Shown piece after piece: positions 60,998 through 64,000 of a DNA stretch of 64,000 nucleotides. Position numbers and translations under genes: made by a program. Location: positions 33,501 through 97,500 of the forward strand of contig RPFO01001486.1 of the NCBI GenBank assembly GCA_009746045.1, read 5' to 3'. How positions within the stretch are numbered: the stretch's first letter is position 1; every line of letters begins with the position of its first letter. The notes beneath the pieces were generated by a model, which worked only from the letters and a program-made list of their open reading frames with translations, was not told the DNA's origin and did no database searches. This DNA comes from Mesostigma viride. Its lineage: Eukaryota; Streptophyta; Mesostigmatophyceae; Mesostigmatales; Mesostigmataceae.

Positions 60998-63598
60998 ATG
61001 GCGGAGAGGCCAGGGGCAAGACGGGGTCGGGAAGAAGAAGAGAACGCGGCCGAGCTAAAATTGGGTAAAGGTAAAGACATGCATAGGTTATTTCGCTGGC
61101 ATACCGCGGATAGCGATGAGAGGTGGACGAACGGAGAGCTTTTATAAAATAGATTTAATGGGTCACTGGGTCAGTGCCCTCCCTGCTCCATGTGCTTGAC
61201 TTGCAGATTTCGGCGACGCTCGCTGCCTAATGAACTCCGAAGTCGCCATCATTTTGAACCACAAGATGGAGAACTCGGATGACGAGCAATTCACAATGTC
61301 CAGGTATATCGATGAACGCTATTTATCATTCTTCACGTAATCAACTCTCGGCTGCTCGTGCTGCGCTTGATCGTGCCCTATGTCTGCTTGTCGCTCCTAA
61401 TCACATACCTGTAACTGGACTATTTGTGCTTTCTGCTTGGGCCTGACGACATGCCACCTGTTACCTATTCATGTTCCTGTAACTAGACTATGTGTGCTTT
61501 CTGCTTGGGCCTGACGACATGCCGGCCTTACCTCCCCGTTCGTTGCAGCGTGTTTGGAAAGTCCCTGGCGTATGTCACCCGGTTCGCTGCCTACAAGAAC
61601 TCAGAGACGGTCTCGCAAGTCCGCCAGTGAGTCCTGCGATGGCAACAGCAGTCGCTCCGCTTGCGTAGCTGTGGCAATTTCTGTCTGCACTTACACTTGT
61701 TGCTAGTTATGCTTGCAGGCCTGGCACAGGTCAAGTAGCTGTTGCTAGTTTTGTTTGCAGGCCTGGGACATGGTGCAGGTCATGCAGCTGTTGCTAGTTA
61801 TGTTTGCAGGCCTGGCAAACGTCACGTAGCTGTTGCTAGTTATGCTTGCAGGCCTGGCACACGTCATGCAGCTGTGCTACGACAAGGTTTGGGATCTATG
61901 TGGGCTATCGCCACGTCGGCCAATGCTTTCATGAAGCTCGCGGTCACGATGATGACTATTCTACACTGTATTGGATTCTATAGATTATAGGCAGAAAGGA
62001 CGTGCGCCGTCCACTTTCGCTGCCTTGTGACGCTGTGAAGGCGCTGTCACTCATTAGGGCGAACCATGGACAGCAAACACTGGGAATGTGCCATGTTTGT
62101 TGAGCCTGAGGCCAGCACTTGTGCAGAGTTCTTCTCTCAAAGCCCCCCACCCCCCCCTCCAAAAAAAAGGGCTTTGGGTGTTTCAACGCAAGCTTCGGGG
62201 TCTTAAATGCTTGGGTCGTTGTAGCAATCATGAGCACAACCGCGGGCATGTTGGGATAGCAAGCAGGGGCTGGCGGGCGGAGGCAGCACGCCCCCGCTGT
62301 GTTGCGGCCAGCTGTCTGTCAGAGCGGTGCCAGTTGATACTGGAAGACCTGCCCATGCTGGTACCCTGCCTCAGTTTCTCCATCTCCCTCTCGCATATTC
62401 TCGTCCCTGGGCGCGCAGTACTGTGGTTGTAACGCGTGGCATGAGTCCATGGCAGTGGCTTGCCAGCTGCCTGCAGCGTGGGTCGTTCTGAATGCGGCCC
62501 GGATGGTCAGTCATAGACACCTGCTCGGTACGGTTGTCAGCTTTAGGGGCACCTACCCACCACATGGTCACAGGCTTGGGTACATAGGATCGCGCGGCCC
62601 CATCGCAGGTGTGCTTGTCTCCACCCATCGCATGCGTGCTTGTCTCCACCCATCGCATGCGTGCTTGTCTCCACCCATCGCATGCGTGCTTGTCTCCACC
62701 CATCGCATGCGTGCTTGTCTCCACCCATCGCATGCGTGTTCGTCTCCACCCATCGCATGCGTGCTTGTCTCCACCCATCGCATGTATGCTTGTCTCCACC
62801 CATCGCATGCGTGCTTGTCTCCACCCATCGCATGCATGCTTGTCTCCACCCATCGCATGTGTGCTTGTCTCCACCCATCGCATGCGTGCTTGTCTCCACC
62901 CATCGCATGCGTGCTTGTCTCCACCCATCACATGCGTGCTTGTCTCCACCCATCGCATGCGTGCTTGTCTCCACCCATCGCATGCGTGCTTGTCTCCACC
63001 CATCGCATGCGTGCTTGTCTCCACCCATCGCATGCGTGCTTGTCTCCACCCATCGCATGCGTGCTTGTCTCCACACATCGCATGCGTGCTTGTCTCCACC
63101 CATCGCATGCGTGCTTGTCTCCACCCATCGCATGCGTGCTTGTCTCCGCCCATCGCATGCGTGCTTGTCTCCACCCGCCCCATCGCATGCGTGCTCGTCT
63201 CCACCCGCCCCATCGCATGCGTGCTTGTCTCCTACACCCTCATCGCATGCGTGTTTGTCTCCTACACCCTCATCGCATGCGTGCTTGTGCCTGGGGTTGG
63301 ATGACAAGCTTTCGGCCTTGTGCCTATCGGAGCGATCACTGGGAACCCTAGAAGAAACATGTTCGTGGCTTAGCCTGTGTTTGTGGTACCAGGAGAGCCC
63401 CCATGTGCGCCCCCAGTGATAGGAATGACGATGCCACTCGCAGACAAGTACCCAGGGGCCTCTTTCAGGTAGCCGCTTTCGTATACGCTGCGATTGCTCG
63501 CTGATTCCCAGTATGCTTTGGCCATCGCTTGCTCTGTGACGTCCCCCCGGCGGCGTCTTTGCAGGATCCTTGAATCGAAAGGGCTGCACCATTTCGAG
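60998..63598 (+). CDS. RPB4: RNA polymerase II subunit RPB4, 5' four exons (partial)
   Basis: Exons are 60998-61070, 61207-61303, 61549-61626 and 63565-63598, in phase, giving 94 residues. The ends of the known family fit closely. EEENAAELKLGKDFGDARCL is followed by MNSEVAIILNHKMENSDDEQ, SVFGKSLAYVTRFAAYKNSE, TVSQVRQILESKGLHHFE. These align with the N-terminal and first HRDC-like helices of RPB4, which pairs with RPB7 to form the stalk of Pol II. The remaining C-terminal exon(s), with the expected LANLxP segment, should lie beyond 64000. Exon 1 has two adjacent GTAAAG donors 6 bp apart (61065 and 61071); both keep the frame. Intron 3 is 1938 bp and filled with tandem repeats. Confidence 0.93.
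61697..61880. repeat. Tandem repeat of about 42 bp in RPB4 intron 3
   Basis: GTTGCTAGTTATGTTTGCAG recurs four times (about 61700, 61740, 61790, 61832) with periods of 40-50 bp. Each unit ends TTTGCAGG or TTGCAGG, resembling a 3' splice acceptor. Confidence 0.9.
62607..63295. repeat. 25-bp minisatellite in RPB4 intron 3, about 27 copies
   Basis: The unit GTGCTTGTCTCCACCCATCG + CATGC repeats head to tail with few point changes. The last four units have expanded spacers (CCCGCCC and CTACACCCT). Because the period is 25, all three frames stay open for long stretches, producing spurious HRMRACLHPS-type ORFs on both strands. Confidence 0.97.
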
Positions 63599-64000
63599 GT
63601 ACTTGGGACGGCAGTTGCTCGGGACTTTTTTTAATTTTTCTAGAAGTTTCAACGGGTCCACAGGCTCCCCCATCTTCCTTTGTCGCCCATGTGCTGCATT
63701 TTCATGTGGGTAGTTGCTTTCGCGGTCGCCCCCCCCGTGTGGTTTCGCAGGGCAGCCGCGTGTATGCATTGCCCCACTTGTCACCCCGGCATGCATCCTC
63801 CGACGTCCTGTGCCCTGTGTCACACAGAATGAGCTGTGAAGAAGGGGCCAGGATACCCGGCAGGGTGGCTCCGCCGCCGCATCGGTGCGCCAATGCACGT
63901 GTGGCCGCGCAGCCCTCCGCTCTCATAAAGCTAACTCTTTTTGGAATGTTGTCACGCCGCCCGGAACCGTGACGTGGGCGTGTCATGGCTCTTGAGGTCG
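63599..64000. other. Intron 4 of RPB4 (start), to the window end
   Basis: Begins at the donor GTACTTGGG. No further RPB4 exon was recognised. On the minus strand, an open segment at 63570-63680 (GEPVDPLKLLEKLKKVPSNC) overlaps exon 4 in antisense and is probably spurious. Confidence 0.6.

Noticed and set aside
62607..63295. CRISPR-like repeat array
   Set aside because: The 25-bp units are directly adjacent with no unique spacers, and the genome is eukaryotic.
62371..63898. Minus- and plus-strand ORFs with HACDGWRQARMRW or HRMRACLHPS repeats
   Set aside because: They arise from the 25-bp minisatellite, which is open in all frames. The segment GEPVDPLKLLEKL on the minus strand overlaps RPB4 exon 4 in antisense and has no family match.

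Overview
The window is nuclear DNA from a eukaryote, most likely a unicellular alga or a related protist. Host genes are split by GT-AG introns, there are no operons, and the non-coding DNA is full of retrotransposon relics, dispersed TTAA-rich repeats and microsatellites. A short interstitial run of plant/green-alga type telomere repeats (CCCTAAA) at 53604-53625 and a Penelope-like element with an N-terminal GIY-YIG nuclease fit a green-lineage or similar protist host. I cannot name a species.

Layout. 1-32000 is a nested transposon landscape. It holds an APE-type LINE fragment broken by long palindromes (1-2811), a ~184-bp satellite (3955-4915), a 2.2-kb composite microsatellite (5395-7661), and an ORF1 relic carrying a small hAT-type MITE (9583-11290). 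A full-length two-ORF LINE with target-site duplications (12363-17683) sits inside an older LINE. Further right are a LINE with a restriction-like endonuclease domain (19458-21705), fused LINE relics (22480-24095), a Penelope-like element (24949-28003) and an ORF1-only element (29089-30800). 32469-34736 is an intact single-exon gene for a coiled-coil protein with a predicted myristoylation site and a 3CxxC-like zinc finger. 34737-38855 has no gene I can identify. 38856-40474 is a three-exon EF-hand gene. 40679-41013 is a (GGAA)n tract. 42360-50345 is again repeats: truncated LINEs, ORF1-only elements in both orientations and TTAA-flanked repeats.

The right-hand 13 kb is host gene space. A seven-exon gene on the minus strand (60045 to 50688, 1639 aa in my model) encodes a GCNA/ACRC-type SprT-domain metalloprotease with a very long disordered acidic N-terminus, SUMO-interacting motifs, an HEMCH active site and the family's C-terminal zinc-binding region. 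Divergent from it, across about 950 bp, is the gene for RNA polymerase II subunit RPB4 (from 60998). Its first four exons are in the window and its third intron is bloated by two minisatellites. I derived exon borders for the RPB4, GCNA-like and EF-hand genes from reading-frame and splice-site agreement; no transcript evidence was available.

The points most worth checking are the N-terminal GIY-YIG Penelope element, the ORF1-only (half-LINE) family, the telomere-repeat insertion flanked by a 20-bp duplication, the long nested palindromes, the SIM-bearing GCNA-like protein, the myristoyl/coiled-coil/3CxxC protein, and the possible CP12-like segment in the EF-hand protein.
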